64,000 bases of DNA, taken from the NCBI GenBank assembly GCA_000818095.1, contig CP009416.1:1596501-1660500 (forward strand), read 5' to 3'. Shown in pieces: positions 21,051 to 30,370 of the stretch (position 1 is the stretch's first letter; each line of letters starts with the position of its first letter). Source of the DNA: Jeotgalibacillus malaysiensis. Lineage in GTDB: Bacteria; Bacillota; Bacilli; Bacillales; Jeotgalibacillaceae. Below the pieces are notes generated by a model. The model had not been told where the DNA came from and did not search any database. It saw only the letters and a list, made by a program, of their open reading frames with translations. A program made the translations under genes and the position numbers.

Positions 21051-21650
21051 ATGCTAAAAGGAAAGAGAATCGGTTTTGGTTTTACGGGCTCTCATTGCAC
21101 TTATCACCTTGCATTGCCGGAGCTTGAACACCTTAAAAAGCTTGGAGCTGAGATTATGCCAGTCGTGAGCTATACAATGCAGACGACAAACACCAGGTTC
21201 GGTGAAGGGGAGGAGTGGGTTGAAAAAATTGAAAAAGCCGCCGGTAGAAAGTGTATCAGGTCTATAGCAGAAGCTGAGCCCCTTGGACCTGCAGAACCGC
21301 TTGATTGCATGGTTATTGCCCCGTTAACAGGAAATTCACTTGCCAAGCTTGCAAATGCCTTAACAGATTCACCTGTTTTAATGGCAGCTAAAGCAACAAT
21401 GAGAAATCATAAACCGGTCGTCATCGCCATTTCAACAAATGATGGTCTTGGACTGAATGGGATGAACCTGATGAAGCTGATGGGGGCAAAAAATGTTTAT
21501 TTTGTTCCTTTCAGTCAGGATGATCCCGTAAATAAACCGAACTCCCTTGTCGCTCATATGGAGGAAATTCCTCAGACTGTATCTGAAGCATTAATTGGAA
21601 AACAGCACCAGCCTGTCATTACATTAAAGGGTTTGAATAAAAGAGATTGA
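21051..21650 (+). CDS. dpaB: Dipicolinate synthase subunit B (flavoprotein)
   Basis: The protein is 199 residues of the flavoprotein (HFCD) family. Motifs are GKRIGFGFTGSHCTYHLALPEL at the N-terminus and DCMVIAPLTGNSLAKLANALTDSPVLMAAKATMRN. It works with DpaA in dipicolinate synthesis. The ATG at 21051 follows AAAGGGG and starts 4 nt after the dpaA stop. Confidence 0.95.
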   Translation: MLKGKRIGFGFTGSHCTYHLALPELEHLKKLGAEIMPVVSYTMQTTNTRFGEGEEWVEKIEKAAGRKCIRSIAEAEPLGPAEPLDCMVIAPLTGNSLAKLANALTDSPVLMAAKATMRNHKPVVIAISTNDGLGLNGMNLMKLMGAKNVYFVPFSQDDPVNKPNSLVAHMEEIPQTVSEALIGKQHQPVITLKGLNKRD

Positions 21651-21676
21651 GAAAAGCAAAGAATAAATGATACAAT
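21647..21676 (+). promoter_or_regulatory. Sigma-A promoter upstream of asd
   Basis: TTGAGA (21647-21652), an 18-nt spacer and TACAAT (21671-21676). The -35 box overlaps the dpaB stop codon. It would give vegetative expression of asd-dapG-dapA independent of the sporulation genes upstream. An imperfect palindrome around TGTATGAATACA (centred near 21688) lies at the likely start site. Confidence 0.65.
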
Positions 21677-21750
21677 GTGTTGTATGAATACACATTAGTG
21701 CTTTACCTGTCTAACGCATTACAGGGAAAGAGTGGAAGGGAGTTTTTTAT

Positions 21751-22794
21751 ATGAAGGGTACAGGATATAACATAGCAGTAGTAGGAGCAACAGGAGCAGT
21801 TGGAACTCAGATGCTTGCGATGCTTGAGCAGAGAGATTTTCCGGTCGGAAAAATTAAACTCCTTTCTTCAGCGAGATCAGCAGGTCAGACTATACAATTT
21901 AACGGGGCACCGGTAACAGTAGAAGAGGCAACACCTGAGAGCTTTGAAGGAATTGATATCGCGCTGTTTTCAGCAGGAGGCGGCATTTCTAAGCAGCTGG
22001 CTCCGGAAGCGGCAAAACGTGGAGCAATTGTTATAGATAATACAAGTGCATTCAGAATGGATCCGGATGTGCCTCTTGTCGTTCCTGAGGTAAATGAGCT
22101 GGATCTTCAGCATCATAAGGGTATCATAGCGAACCCGAACTGTTCTACAATTCAAATGGTAGCAGCATTAGAACCAATCAGAAAAGAACTGGGACTTTCA
22201 AAAGTAATTGTCTCCACTTATCAGGCAGTGTCCGGAGCAGGTGTGCAGGCAATTGATGAGATGAAGGCACAGTCGCAGGCAATCCTGAATGGTGAAGAAC
22301 CAGAGGCGAATGTCTTACCGGTTAAAGGTGATAAGAAGCATTATCAGATTGCTTTTAACGCAGTTCCACAGATCGATGTATTTGATACAAATGGATATAC
22401 CTTTGAGGAAATGAAGATGATCAATGAAACAAAGAAAATTATGCATATGCCTGAGCTAAAGGTTTCAGCAACATGTGTCAGACTGCCTGTTGAAACAGGT
22501 CATGCTGAATCTGTTTATATTGAAGTAGATGCAAAGGGTAAGGATACAGCTGATATTCATAGAATCCTGTCTGGTGCACCTGGTGTAACATTACAGGATA
22601 ATCCCGGCGAGCAGGAATACCCAATGCCAAGTACGGCAGCGGGCAAAACCGATGTATTTGTAGGAAGGGTCAGAAAAGATCCTGATGAAGATCACGGATT
22701 CCATATGTGGATTGTATCTGACAACCTATTAAAGGGAGCTGCGTGGAATTCAGTACAGATCGCAGAAAGCCTGATTAAACTAAAACTAGTATAA
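21751..22794 (+). CDS. asd: Aspartate-semialdehyde dehydrogenase
   Basis: Reduces aspartyl phosphate to aspartate semialdehyde with NADPH, the branch point to lysine, diaminopimelate, methionine and threonine. The protein is 347 residues: NADP fold [22 protein letters not shown], catalytic Cys in [10 protein letters not shown] near residue 133, and [16 protein letters not shown]. The ATG at 21751 follows GGAAGGGAG. It has its own promoter and precedes dapG and dapA. Confidence 0.97.
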   Translation: MKGTGYNIAVVGATGAVGTQMLAMLEQRDFPVGKIKLLSSARSAGQTIQFNGAPVTVEEATPESFEGIDIALFSAGGGISKQLAPEAAKRGAIVIDNTSAFRMDPDVPLVVPEVNELDLQHHKGIIANPNCSTIQMVAALEPIRKELGLSKVIVSTYQAVSGAGVQAIDEMKAQSQAILNGEEPEANVLPVKGDKKHYQIAFNAVPQIDVFDTNGYTFEEMKMINETKKIMHMPELKVSATCVRLPVETGHAESVYIEVDAKGKDTADIHRILSGAPGVTLQDNPGEQEYPMPSTAAGKTDVFVGRVRKDPDEDHGFHMWIVSDNLLKGAAWNSVQIAESLIKLKLV

Positions 22795-22821
22795 TACGCA
22801 CTCAGAGAGAGGAGCGTAACA

Positions 22822-24003
22822 TTGCCAATTTCAGTCTTGAAATTCGGTGGTACTTCATTATCTGATGAACACAAAAGGGAAGCTGCAGTCCGGAATGTAA
22901 GACGTGAACTCGATCAGAAAAAACAGGTCATTGTAATTGTATCGGCTATGGGCAGATTAGGAGATCCCTATGCTACTGATACACTTTATTCATTGACTAA
23001 GCGAGATTGTCTTCCTGATCATCAGCAATTTCTTTTATTATCATGCGGAGAGCTCATATCAGCAGCAGTCTTTTCTGCAGCGCTGCATCAGAGGGGCATT
23101 AAATGTGAGATTCTCACGGGGGAGCAGGCAGGAATCAAAACGGACAAAACCTATCTGGCTGATATATGTTCTGTTGATCCGCGAAAACTGCTTGAAACCT
23201 TGACATATGCAGAAGTCGTTGTTATACCCGGCTTTCAGGGGATAGATGTAAGTGGTAGAATATCCACTCTGGGCAGAGGAGGAAGTGACACTTCTGCATG
23301 TGCAGTTGCAGCAAATGTTAAAGCGGAATATTGCAAAATTTTTACTGATGTAGCAGGTATGATGAGTGGTGATCCGAAAATTGTCAGTCATGCCTCAGTT
23401 GTGAAAAGGCTTCATTATGATGAGGCCTTTCACGTGGCGCATCAGGGTGCTAAAATTATTCACCCAAAAGCAGTTGAATGGGCAAGTAAAGGCGGCATTC
23501 TTTTGTGGACCGGTGATTTGACCGGGGAAGGCGGAACATGGATCGGACCTGAATCGCACGCTGAATCAGTCCATTCCGTCACTGCAGTAGAAAATCTGGT
23601 GCAGATTTCAGTCCGTGCCCAGGATTGTGATGAGTTATTCAGACTGCTTGCAGAAAAAGAGATCAGTATTGATCTGATATCAATTCAGCCGGTTGAAGTG
23701 AAATTTACAATCGATCATGAATCTTTTCAGCGCGTGAATGATCTCTTGCAGCAGCATAAAATTGATTTCCGATGCAGAAAAAACGTATCAAAAATTGCAC
23801 TGATCGGCTCAAGCATCGCCGGACGGCCAGGAGTTGCTTCGGCAATTGTAACACTGCTTACAGAGAATAAAATCAGAATCTGGCAGACAGCTGATAGTCA
23901 TATGACTTTCTGGATTCTGCTTGACAGTCATAAATCGGCATCCGCCCAGCAACTGCTGCACGAATTTTTTATTAATCATGATACAGTAACGATACAGGAG
24001 TGA
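22822..24003 (+). CDS. dapG: Aspartokinase I, DAP-type (DapG)
   Basis: Phosphorylates aspartate for the lysine/diaminopimelate branch. In B. subtilis DapG is inhibited by meso-diaminopimelate. The protein is 393 residues. KFGGTSL is at 7-13, followed by VIVSAMGRLGDPYATDTLYSL, LSCGELISAAVF, STLGRGGSDTSACAVAANV and FTDVAGMMSGDPK, then two C-terminal ACT domains from about 255. It starts with TTG at 22822 after GAGAGGAG (22805-22812). The stop codon lies 5 nt before the dapA start. Confidence 0.94.
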   Translation: MPISVLKFGGTSLSDEHKREAAVRNVRRELDQKKQVIVIVSAMGRLGDPYATDTLYSLTKRDCLPDHQQFLLLSCGELISAAVFSAALHQRGIKCEILTGEQAGIKTDKTYLADICSVDPRKLLETLTYAEVVVIPGFQGIDVSGRISTLGRGGSDTSACAVAANVKAEYCKIFTDVAGMMSGDPKIVSHASVVKRLHYDEAFHVAHQGAKIIHPKAVEWASKGGILLWTGDLTGEGGTWIGPESHAESVHSVTAVENLVQISVRAQDCDELFRLLAEKEISIDLISIQPVEVKFTIDHESFQRVNDLLQQHKIDFRCRKNVSKIALIGSSIAGRPGVASAIVTLLTENKIRIWQTADSHMTFWILLDSHKSASAQQLLHEFFINHDTVTIQE

Positions 24004-24008
24004 AGAAA

Positions 24009-24902
24009 ATGAACTTTGGCAGAGTTTCCACTGCGATGGCGACCCCTTTTGATCAGGAAAATCGCATTGATTTCAGCAGACTGGAAAATCTTATTAACCA
24101 CTTAATTGAAAACGGCACGGATTCACTTGTTGTAGCAGGTACAACAGGAGAATCACCAACACTATCCTCTGATGAAAAAGTGGAGCTGTTCAAAGAGACA
24201 GTAAGAATTGTAGATGGAAGAGTCCCGGTGGTAGCCGGTACAGGAACAAACAATACTGAATCAAGCATCACACTATCTCTCGCTGCTAAAGAGGCTGGAG
24301 TTGATGCAGTAATGCTTGTAGCCCCTTATTACAGCAAACCGAGCCAGACAGGATTAAAAAAGCATTTTACAGCAATAGCAGAGCAGGTTGGTTTGCCTGT
24401 TATGATCTACAATATTCCGGGACGCTCAGCTGTTAATATTGAGCCTTCAACAATGATTGAATTGTCTAAAGTGCCGAATATAGTAGCTGTTAAGGAAGCA
24501 AGCGGAAGTCTCGATCAGATGACTGAAATCATCGCAGGAACTGATGATCAATTTCTGGTCTACAGCGGAGACGATGGCTTGACACTGCCACTGCTATCAA
24601 TCGGTGGAGCAGGCGTTGTATCCGTTACATCTCACGTTGCAGGTAATGAAATGCAAAAAATGATCAGCTATTTCCAGAATGGAGATCTTTCAAAGGCTGC
24701 AGCAATCCATCAGCTGCTTTTACCTTTAACGAGAGCGCTGTTTGCTCAACCAAGCCCCTCACCGGTAAAATCAGCATTAAATCATCAGGGTGTGATGTGC
24801 GGTGGTGTAAGGCTGCCTCTAGTTGAACTCAATACGGAAGAAGAAAACAGCCTGTTACGGGCTGTAAATCATTTTCGTTCTGAAATAGCACGAGTGTCAT
24901 AA
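24009..24902 (+). CDS. dapA: 4-hydroxy-tetrahydrodipicolinate synthase
   Basis: Condenses pyruvate with aspartate semialdehyde, the first lysine-branch enzyme and the source of the dipicolinate precursor. The protein is 297 residues. TTGESPTLSSDEK is the substrate loop, YNIPGRSAVNIEP carries the catalytic Tyr, and VAVKEASG has the Schiff-base Lys near 163. The ATG at 24009 has AGGAG at 23996-24000 with 8-nt spacing and matches the family N-terminus, whereas the GTG at 24000 lies inside that ribosome site. Confidence 0.96.
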   Translation: MNFGRVSTAMATPFDQENRIDFSRLENLINHLIENGTDSLVVAGTTGESPTLSSDEKVELFKETVRIVDGRVPVVAGTGTNNTESSITLSLAAKEAGVDAVMLVAPYYSKPSQTGLKKHFTAIAEQVGLPVMIYNIPGRSAVNIEPSTMIELSKVPNIVAVKEASGSLDQMTEIIAGTDDQFLVYSGDDGLTLPLLSIGGAGVVSVTSHVAGNEMQKMISYFQNGDLSKAAAIHQLLLPLTRALFAQPSPSPVKSALNHQGVMCGGVRLPLVELNTEEENSLLRAVNHFRSEIARVS

Positions 24903-24909
24903 AGATCAC

Positions 24910-24947
24910 CAGAAGGTCTTTTTCCGGATAGGAAAAAGACCTTTCTG
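24910..24947 (+). terminator. Long hairpin after dapA
   Basis: Bases 24910-24925 pair with 24931-24947 (16 bp, one bulged T, GGATA loop). The T run is inside the stem rather than after it, so it may act as an RNA 3'-end stabiliser as much as a terminator. Confidence 0.65.
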
Positions 24948-24976
24948 ATATCAAGCCTCAGCAGTTCACAAATACA

Positions 24977-25005
24977 TGTACAGTTTTCCAATCTTACAGT
25001 ATAAT
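24977..25005 (+). promoter_or_regulatory. Sigma-A promoter of rnjB
   Basis: TGTACA (24977-24982), a 17-nt spacer and a perfect TATAAT (25000-25005), about 50 nt before the rnjB start. Confidence 0.7.
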
Positions 25006-25057
25006 GAACACAGCTGTTTTAAAAGGTCGGATAACATATTTGTAGGAGGAAATTGGT

Positions 25058-26725
25058 TTGTCTAAAGATAAAAATGAAAAAGTAAAAATTATTCCTCTCG
25101 GCGGAGTAGGCGAGATAGGAAAGAACATGTACGTGATTGAAGTGGACGAAGACTTATTTATTATTGATTCAGGATTGATGTTTCCTGAAGATGAAATGTT
25201 CGGAATTGATATTGTTATCCCGGATTTTCAATACATTGAAGCAAATAAAGAGCGTGTGAAGGCGATCTTTCTGACGCATGGTCACGATGATTCAATCGGC
25301 TCTCTGCCTTATTTGCTTGAAAAAGTGAAAGTCCCGGTTTACGGTTCAAAGTTAACAGTTGCCCTGGCTAAGGCGCTGCTGAAAGAGTACGGATTCAAAG
25401 AGCGCGTGAAGTTTTACACTGTACATGAGAAAAGTAATATGAAGTTTGATTCTGTGAATGTAACATTCTTTAATACAACTCACAGTATTCCCGACTCGCT
25501 TGGTATTGCAATACACACTTCAGAAGGTGCGATTGTACATACAGGTGAATTTAAATTTGACCAGGCTTCTAAAGGTGGATACGCATCCAATATTGGTAAA
25601 ATGGCTAAGCTTGGTGACAAAGGTGTATTTGCACTGCTTTCAGATAGTACTGAAGCTGAAAAGCCCGGTCATACAACATCTGAAGCGGTGATTGAGAAAC
25701 ACGTTTCAAACAGTATTAATCAGGCAAACGGAAGAGTCATTGTTACATGCTATGCTTCCAACCTGATCCGTATACAGCAGATTTTTGAAGCAGCCGCTGC
25801 TTCAGGAAGAAAAGTTGCTGTGATTGGTGAAGCAGCAGAGCGAGTAGTAAATGTAGCTTCAAGACTTGAGCACTTAACATATGATGAAGATACAAGAATT
25901 AAACCGAATGAAATTGATCAGTACCGTAATGATGAAATTGTCATCATTCTGTCAGGAACGCACGATGAGCCATTTAAGGTGATGGAAAGTATGGCAAATC
26001 AGACGCATCCGATCGTAAATATTCAGGAAGGTGATACAGTATTAATTACGTTCACGCCATCTCCTGGTATGGAAGTATACCTGTATCGTTCTGTTAACGA
26101 AATGACAAAAGCCGGCGCTAACGTCCTTACATCGAGTAAGAATGTACACGTTTCCGGCCACGGCAGTCAGGAAGATCTGAAGATGATGATCAATCTGATG
26201 AAACCGAAATATTTTATTCCAATTCAGGGCGAGTACCGTCATTTAATTACGCACGGACGCCTTGCTGAAGAGATGGGTATTCCACGTGCTAATATTTTCA
26301 TTGCTGATAAAGGTGATATTGTAGAATATCAGTCCGGTAAAATGAAAATGAGTGGCAGAGTGCAGACAGGTAATGTACTCATTGATGGTAAAGGTGTCGG
26401 TGATGTAGGAAATATTGTACTACGGGACAGAAGATTACTGTCACAGGATGGTGTATTACTGGTCGTGGTCACGTTAAACCGCAAAACAAAAACAATCGCT
26501 GCAGGACCTGAAGTAATTTCAAGAGGCTTTGTTTATGTAAGAGAATCAGAAAAGCTTATGGAAGAGTCTGTAACTGCAGTGCGCAATATTGTTGAGAAAA
26601 ACGTTGAAAACCGTACATTTGACTGGTCAGGTATCAAGCAGGAGATCAGAGACTCGCTTAATCATCTGCTTTATACGCGTACAAAGCGCCGTCCGATGAT
26701 TTTACCGATCATTATGGAAGTCTAA
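25058..26725 (+). CDS. rnjB: RNase J2-type metallo-beta-lactamase ribonuclease with altered metal site
   Basis: Partner of RNase J1 in 5'-3' exonuclease and endonuclease RNA decay. The protein is 555 residues with beta-lactamase/beta-CASP and C-terminal domains; it ends RRPMILPIIMEV, typical of the family. The active-site motif reads HGHDDS at 74-79, so the family His79 is Ser. The family Asp164 is Glu (HTGEFKFD) and the family His390 is Gln (IPIQGEYRH). B. subtilis RNase J2 also deviates at positions 79 and 390, and its activity is weak. The start is TTG 25058 after AGGAGG with 8-nt spacing. Position between dapA and spoIIIE supports rnjB; the tepA and ylzJ genes found next to it in B. subtilis are absent. 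Confidence 0.93.
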   Translation: MSKDKNEKVKIIPLGGVGEIGKNMYVIEVDEDLFIIDSGLMFPEDEMFGIDIVIPDFQYIEANKERVKAIFLTHGHDDSIGSLPYLLEKVKVPVYGSKLTVALAKALLKEYGFKERVKFYTVHEKSNMKFDSVNVTFFNTTHSIPDSLGIAIHTSEGAIVHTGEFKFDQASKGGYASNIGKMAKLGDKGVFALLSDSTEAEKPGHTTSEAVIEKHVSNSINQANGRVIVTCYASNLIRIQQIFEAAAASGRKVAVIGEAAERVVNVASRLEHLTYDEDTRIKPNEIDQYRNDEIVIILSGTHDEPFKVMESMANQTHPIVNIQEGDTVLITFTPSPGMEVYLYRSVNEMTKAGANVLTSSKNVHVSGHGSQEDLKMMINLMKPKYFIPIQGEYRHLITHGRLAEEMGIPRANIFIADKGDIVEYQSGKMKMSGRVQTGNVLIDGKGVGDVGNIVLRDRRLLSQDGVLLVVVTLNRKTKTIAAGPEVISRGFVYVRESEKLMEESVTAVRNIVEKNVENRTFDWSGIKQEIRDSLNHLLYTRTKRRPMILPIIMEV

Positions 26726-26754
26726 GTTCAGCATGGTCTGAATGTAAGTATCAA

Positions 26755-26785
26755 AACAGGCAGAAATTTTTCTGTCTGTTTTTTT
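26755..26785 (+). terminator. Terminator after rnjB
   Basis: AACAGGCAGAA (26755-26765) pairs with TTCTGTCTGTT (26770-26780) with one wobble and a 4-nt loop; Ts run to 26785. Confidence 0.92.
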
Positions 26786-26809
26786 CAGCCGGAAAAGGAG
26801 GTTGTTTTT

Positions 26810-29167
26810 ATGGCTGAAGCCAAAAGAAAACCGGTAAAAAGAAAACCACAGACACGCAAGAAAACCAGAAAAACAAAGAAAAAGAGTACACCTCTTACAT
26901 ATGAGTTAACAGGTATTATCATGATCGCACTGTCACTGATTGCTGCTTTTGAGCTTGGGGCGGCCGGGCGTGTATTGACTTTAATGTTTACGTATTTAAT
27001 CGGTAACTTTCAGCTGCTGTTTCCTATTGCCATTATTTTATTGTCAGTATATGCCATTCTCTACAGAGGTTTTCCTTCTTTTAAAGGCTCAAGAATGATT
27101 GGCAGTCTGCTGATCCTGATCAGTTTATTCCTTTTAAGCCACGTATTATTATTTGATCAGCTGGCGCGGGATCAACTGATCACAGACAACAGCGTGCTTG
27201 TACAGACGCATACAATTCTTACAGATGAATTCACTGAAAATGCAGGTGCAGGAATGATCGGTGCATTGATATTTTCAATTTTCAATCTGTTGTTTGGCTC
27301 TGTCGGTTCAAAGGTTGCCTCAGCTACACTGATCATTATCGGCGTGATGATGCTGTCGGGTAAATCAATTGGTGAGACAGGACGATTGATCATCAGCTGG
27401 ACTGGTAAAAAACTGAGAGAATTAATTGCCCTGATTACTGACTGGATCGATGAAAAGCGTCAGGTTAAAAAAGCAAAAAGAAAGCAAACTCAGATCAATA
27501 GACGGTCTGCTTCAAAAGATAAAGCACCTGCTGAAGAATTAATGAGTGATGCAGAAGAGGAAGACACTGAAGAAACAAGTGGCTTTGAACCGCTGATATC
27601 AAGTTTTGCAGAAAAAGCAGCTCCGGTTCAGCAGGAATCTGCTCCAAAAGAACAGTCACCTTCTGACATTGACGTGGAAGAGGATGCTGCTGATCCGGCT
27701 CTTGAAGCATTTACAGCCTCGCCGGGAGTTGAAGAGGTTGAAAATAAAGAGTATCAAATACCAGCTCTGGATCTGCTGGCAGTCCCACCACATGCTGATC
27801 AAAGCAGTGAATACAAAGCAATACAAAAAAATGCTTCTAAGCTTGAAAAGACTTTCCAGAGTTTTGGGGTGCGTGCAAAAGTTACACAGGTGCATCTTGG
27901 TCCTGCTGTAACAAAATATGAAGTACATCCTGATGTTGGCGTAAAGGTTAGTAAGATTGTTAACCTGAATGATGATCTTGCACTTGCCCTTGCTGCAAAG
28001 GACATCAGAATTGAAGCGCCGATTCCGGGCAAATCTGCAATCGGTATAGAGGTTCCAAATACCGAAGTAGCGATGGTATCTTTAAGAGAAGTTCTTGAAG
28101 CAAATAAAAATAAACGTGACGATGCAAAGCTACTGATTGGACTTGGAAGAGATATTACAGGAGAAGCAGTTGCAGCCGAGCTGAACAAAATGCCTCATAT
28201 GCTTGTAGCAGGCGCTACAGGAAGCGGAAAGTCTGTTTGTATTAATGGCATTATCGTATCCATCCTGATGCGGGCTAAACCGCATGAAGTAAAACTAATG
28301 ATGATTGATCCCAAAATGGTGGAGCTAAATGTCTATAACGGGATTCCTCATCTACTGGCACCTGTTGTAACAGATGCTAGAAAAGCATCACAGGCGCTGA
28401 AAAAAGTAGTCAGTGAAATGGAAAGACGATATGACCTGTTTTCACATACCGGCACGAGAAACATTGAGGGTTATAATGAATATGTAAGAAAGCATAACGA
28501 AAAAAATGAAGAAAAACAGCCTCAGCTTCCATTTATTGTAGTAATAGTAGATGAGCTTGCAGACCTGATGATGGTTGCTTCTAATGACGTTGAGGATTCG
28601 ATTACAAGGCTTGCACAGATGGCCAGAGCGGCGGGTATTCACTTGATCATCGCGACCCAAAGACCTTCAGTTGATGTCATCACCGGGGTAATCAAGGCGA
28701 ACATCCCATCGAGAATTGCATTTGCAGTGTCATCCCAGATTGATTCAAGAACGATTCTCGATACCGGTGGAGCTGAAAAACTCCTCGGGCGAGGGGATAT
28801 GTTGTTTATGCCAGTTGGTGCAAATAAGCCTGTTCGTGTTCAAGGAGCATTTTTAAGTGATGAAGAAGTTGAGAAAGTAGTTAATGCAGTCATTGAACAG
28901 CAAAAAGCACAGTATCAGGAAGAGATGATTCCTGATGAAGTGGATGAATCAAAACCCGAAGAATCAGATGATGAATTATACGGAGAAGCTGTTGATCTTG
29001 TTGTGGATATGCAGACTGCCTCAGTATCTATGCTTCAGAGAAGGTTCAGAATCGGTTATACACGTGCAGCCAGATTAATCGATGCAATGGAACAGCAGGG
29101 TGTAGTAGGCCCTTATGAAGGCAGCAAGCCGCGTACAGTATTAAAAGGAAAAGTAGAAGATGAATAA
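26810..29167 (+). CDS. spoIIIE: DNA translocase SpoIIIE/FtsK
   Basis: Hexameric DNA pump that moves the chromosome into the forespore and clears DNA from division septa. The protein is 785 residues, matching the family. A Lys/Arg-rich start is followed by four membrane segments between about 28 and 190. A charged Glu/Ala/Pro-rich linker spans about 230-330. The motor domain has Walker A GATGSGKS near 466 and Walker [13 protein letters not shown] near 580. The C-terminal winged-helix gamma domain ([24 protein letters not shown]) reads the chromosome orientation sequences. The ATG at 26810 follows AAGGAGG, and a terminator follows the gene. Confidence 0.95.
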   Translation: MAEAKRKPVKRKPQTRKKTRKTKKKSTPLTYELTGIIMIALSLIAAFELGAAGRVLTLMFTYLIGNFQLLFPIAIILLSVYAILYRGFPSFKGSRMIGSLLILISLFLLSHVLLFDQLARDQLITDNSVLVQTHTILTDEFTENAGAGMIGALIFSIFNLLFGSVGSKVASATLIIIGVMMLSGKSIGETGRLIISWTGKKLRELIALITDWIDEKRQVKKAKRKQTQINRRSASKDKAPAEELMSDAEEEDTEETSGFEPLISSFAEKAAPVQQESAPKEQSPSDIDVEEDAADPALEAFTASPGVEEVENKEYQIPALDLLAVPPHADQSSEYKAIQKNASKLEKTFQSFGVRAKVTQVHLGPAVTKYEVHPDVGVKVSKIVNLNDDLALALAAKDIRIEAPIPGKSAIGIEVPNTEVAMVSLREVLEANKNKRDDAKLLIGLGRDITGEAVAAELNKMPHMLVAGATGSGKSVCINGIIVSILMRAKPHEVKLMMIDPKMVELNVYNGIPHLLAPVVTDARKASQALKKVVSEMERRYDLFSHTGTRNIEGYNEYVRKHNEKNEEKQPQLPFIVVIVDELADLMMVASNDVEDSITRLAQMARAAGIHLIIATQRPSVDVITGVIKANIPSRIAFAVSSQIDSRTILDTGGAEKLLGRGDMLFMPVGANKPVRVQGAFLSDEEVEKVVNAVIEQQKAQYQEEMIPDEVDESKPEESDDELYGEAVDLVVDMQTASVSMLQRRFRIGYTRAARLIDAMEQQGVVGPYEGSKPRTVLKGKVEDE

Positions 29168-29171
29168 TTGT

Positions 29172-29203
29172 AAAAGCAGGGTGCTTCAATGCCCTGCTTT
29201 TTT
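29172..29203 (+). terminator. Terminator after spoIIIE
   Basis: AAAAGCAGGG (29172-29181) and CCCTGCTTTT (29192-29201) form a 10-bp stem with a T tail. Confidence 0.93.
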
Positions 29204-29309
29204 ATGGCTTTGTAAGTTGTCTGATTATTATGACTGAAAGCGTCTTTTAGATGTGCAACAGCAGCAAACATTTACAAATTCAGCAGCTTAATCGGAAATT
29301 AGAAAAAAA

Positions 29310-29331
29310 TCAGACCTTTGATGTCAGACCT
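29310..29331 (+). repeat. Tandem direct repeats TCAGACCT
   Basis: TCAGACCT occurs at 29310-29317 and 29324-29331, 14 nt apart start to start, just upstream of the first promoter candidate. A third copy lies at 31611-31618, before the transporter ATPase gene. Possible regulator-binding sites; the protein is unknown. Confidence 0.45.
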
Positions 29332-29356
29332 ATATACAAAGAATGAAAGAATAAGC

Positions 29357-29378
29357 TATACTATTGTTACCGCTTTCA
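29357..29378 (+). promoter_or_regulatory. Promoter -10 box overlapped by a consensus cre (CcpA) site
   Basis: TATACT at 29357-29362 has a weak upstream element TATACA (29333-29338, 18-nt spacing). TGTTACCGCTTTCA at 29365-29378, read on the minus strand, fits the cre consensus TGWAANCGNTNWCA at every position. It sits at the expected transcription start, the classic position for CcpA repression. Confidence 0.6.
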
Positions 29379-29526
29379 AAAATACTATAACGTAAGAAAG
29401 AAATGTTTAATTTCCTTTCATTAACAATGTTAAGGGTTTCATTTCACTGTTTTTTATAATACTGTAACAAATGTAATTATTATGTAACTTAATAGAAAGA
29501 ATTTTTGTGAAAACTACACAATTGTA

Positions 29527-29575
29527 TTCCTTTTAGAAAGGAAAAGTGTTATAGTATTTTCGATTAGTAGGAATG
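29527..29575 (+). promoter_or_regulatory. Proximal promoter of gntR with two possible operators
   Basis: TTCCTT (29527-29532), a 17-nt spacer and TATAGT (29550-29555). A palindrome, TTCCTTT-TAG-AAAGGAA (29527-29543), covers the -35 box and spacer. ATTAGTAGGAATG (29563-29575) covers the predicted start site and recurs in reverse complement at 30358-30370, before the BMP lipoprotein gene. This looks like autoregulation by the GntR protein. Confidence 0.5.
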
Positions 29576-29580
29576 AAATA

Positions 29581-29596
29581 CATCAGATGTCTGATG
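29581..29596 (+). promoter_or_regulatory. Palindrome before gntR start codon
   Basis: CATCAGA-TG-TCTGATG is a perfect inverted repeat with 7-bp arms and a 2-bp centre, 25 nt upstream of the ATG. Size and symmetry fit a GntR-family operator, but no family consensus proves it. Confidence 0.45.
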
Positions 29597-29621
29597 TCAA
29601 AAGAGTTGGTGGTGTCTTTAT

Positions 29622-30347
29622 ATGACTATTAAATCAGATAATCGGCATCTGTATCTTCAGGTAATTGACAGACTGAAGAAAGATATCGACAAAGGCGTTT
29701 ATAAAGAAAAGGAACGCCTGCCTTCGGAGTTTGAACTTTCAAGGCAGCTGGGTATCAGCAGGGCTACACTAAGAGAAGCGCTGAGAATTCTCGAAGAAGA
29801 AAACAGAATTGTCAGAAGGCATGGTGTAGGAACATTTGTTAACGCAAAACCATTATTCTCTTCAGGGATCGAACAGTTATACAGCGTAACTGACATGATC
29901 CGGATGGCAGGTATGGAACCGGGAACAGTATTCTTAAGTTCTTCTGTTCATCAGCCGACTGATGAGGATATTAACCGTTTTAACTGCACGCCAGATGATG
30001 ATATGACCATTATCGAACGTGTCAGAACAGCAAACGGTGACCCGGTGGTTTACTGTGTCGATAAAATCCCGACAGACTTGATGCCTACTTCTTTTACACA
30101 CCAGGACCGGTCGATTTTCTCTTTGCTTGAGGAGAATGGGGGAATGTACATATCTTATGCCGTAACCCACATTGAACCTGCAGGCTACCATGAGAAGGTT
30201 TCGCCAATTCTCGGTTGTGAACCTGAAACTGCTTTACTTGTTTTAAAGCAGCTTCATTATGATGATAAGGATCAGCCTATTCTGTATTCTCTGAATTATT
30301 TTAAAGCTGATCGATTTAGTTTTCATGTTGTACGTAAGCGTGTTTAA
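29622..30347 (+). CDS. ymfC: GntR/HutC-family transcriptional regulator (YmfC)
   Basis: The protein is 241 residues. The N-terminal winged helix-turn-helix ([41 protein letters not shown], about 32-72) is followed by a UTRA ligand-binding domain ([39 protein letters not shown]), which places it in the HutC subgroup. It lies directly after spoIIIE, the position of ymfC in B. subtilis, and before a nucleoside-type ABC importer that it probably controls. The ligand may be a nucleoside or its breakdown product; that is inference from context. Confidence 0.88.
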   Translation: MTIKSDNRHLYLQVIDRLKKDIDKGVYKEKERLPSEFELSRQLGISRATLREALRILEEENRIVRRHGVGTFVNAKPLFSSGIEQLYSVTDMIRMAGMEPGTVFLSSSVHQPTDEDINRFNCTPDDDMTIIERVRTANGDPVVYCVDKIPTDLMPTSFTHQDRSIFSLLEENGGMYISYAVTHIEPAGYHEKVSPILGCEPETALLVLKQLHYDDKDQPILYSLNYFKADRFSFHVVRKRV

Positions 30348-30370
30348 TGCATTTATGCATTCCTACTAAT
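30346..30370 (+). promoter_or_regulatory. Palindrome and mirrored gntR motif before the BMP lipoprotein gene
   Basis: AATGCAT-TT-ATGCATT (30346-30361) is a perfect 7-bp inverted repeat overlapping the gntR stop codon. CATTCCTACTAAT (30358-30370) is the exact reverse complement of the ATTAGTAGGAATG motif at 29563-29575, and CGAAAA follows it just as TTTTCG precedes the first copy. Likely a second operator for the same regulator. Confidence 0.5.

Larger units (their letters stand above)
29204..29621 (+). promoter_or_regulatory. Long non-coding regulatory region before the GntR regulator gene
   Basis: About 420 bases with no convincing gene but many signals. In order: direct repeats at 29310-29331, a -10 box and cre site near 29357-29378, the palindrome TTAACAATGTTAA (29421-29433), a second promoter at 29527-29555 with a palindrome across its -35 box, the ATTAGTAGGAATG motif, and a palindrome 25 nt before the start codon. 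It probably controls both the regulator gene and the transporter downstream. Each element is listed separately. Confidence 0.6.

Noticed and set aside
21675-21700. Imperfect palindrome near TGTATGAATACA as a regulator site for asd
   Set aside because: The symmetry is short and imperfect and no known regulator consensus fits.
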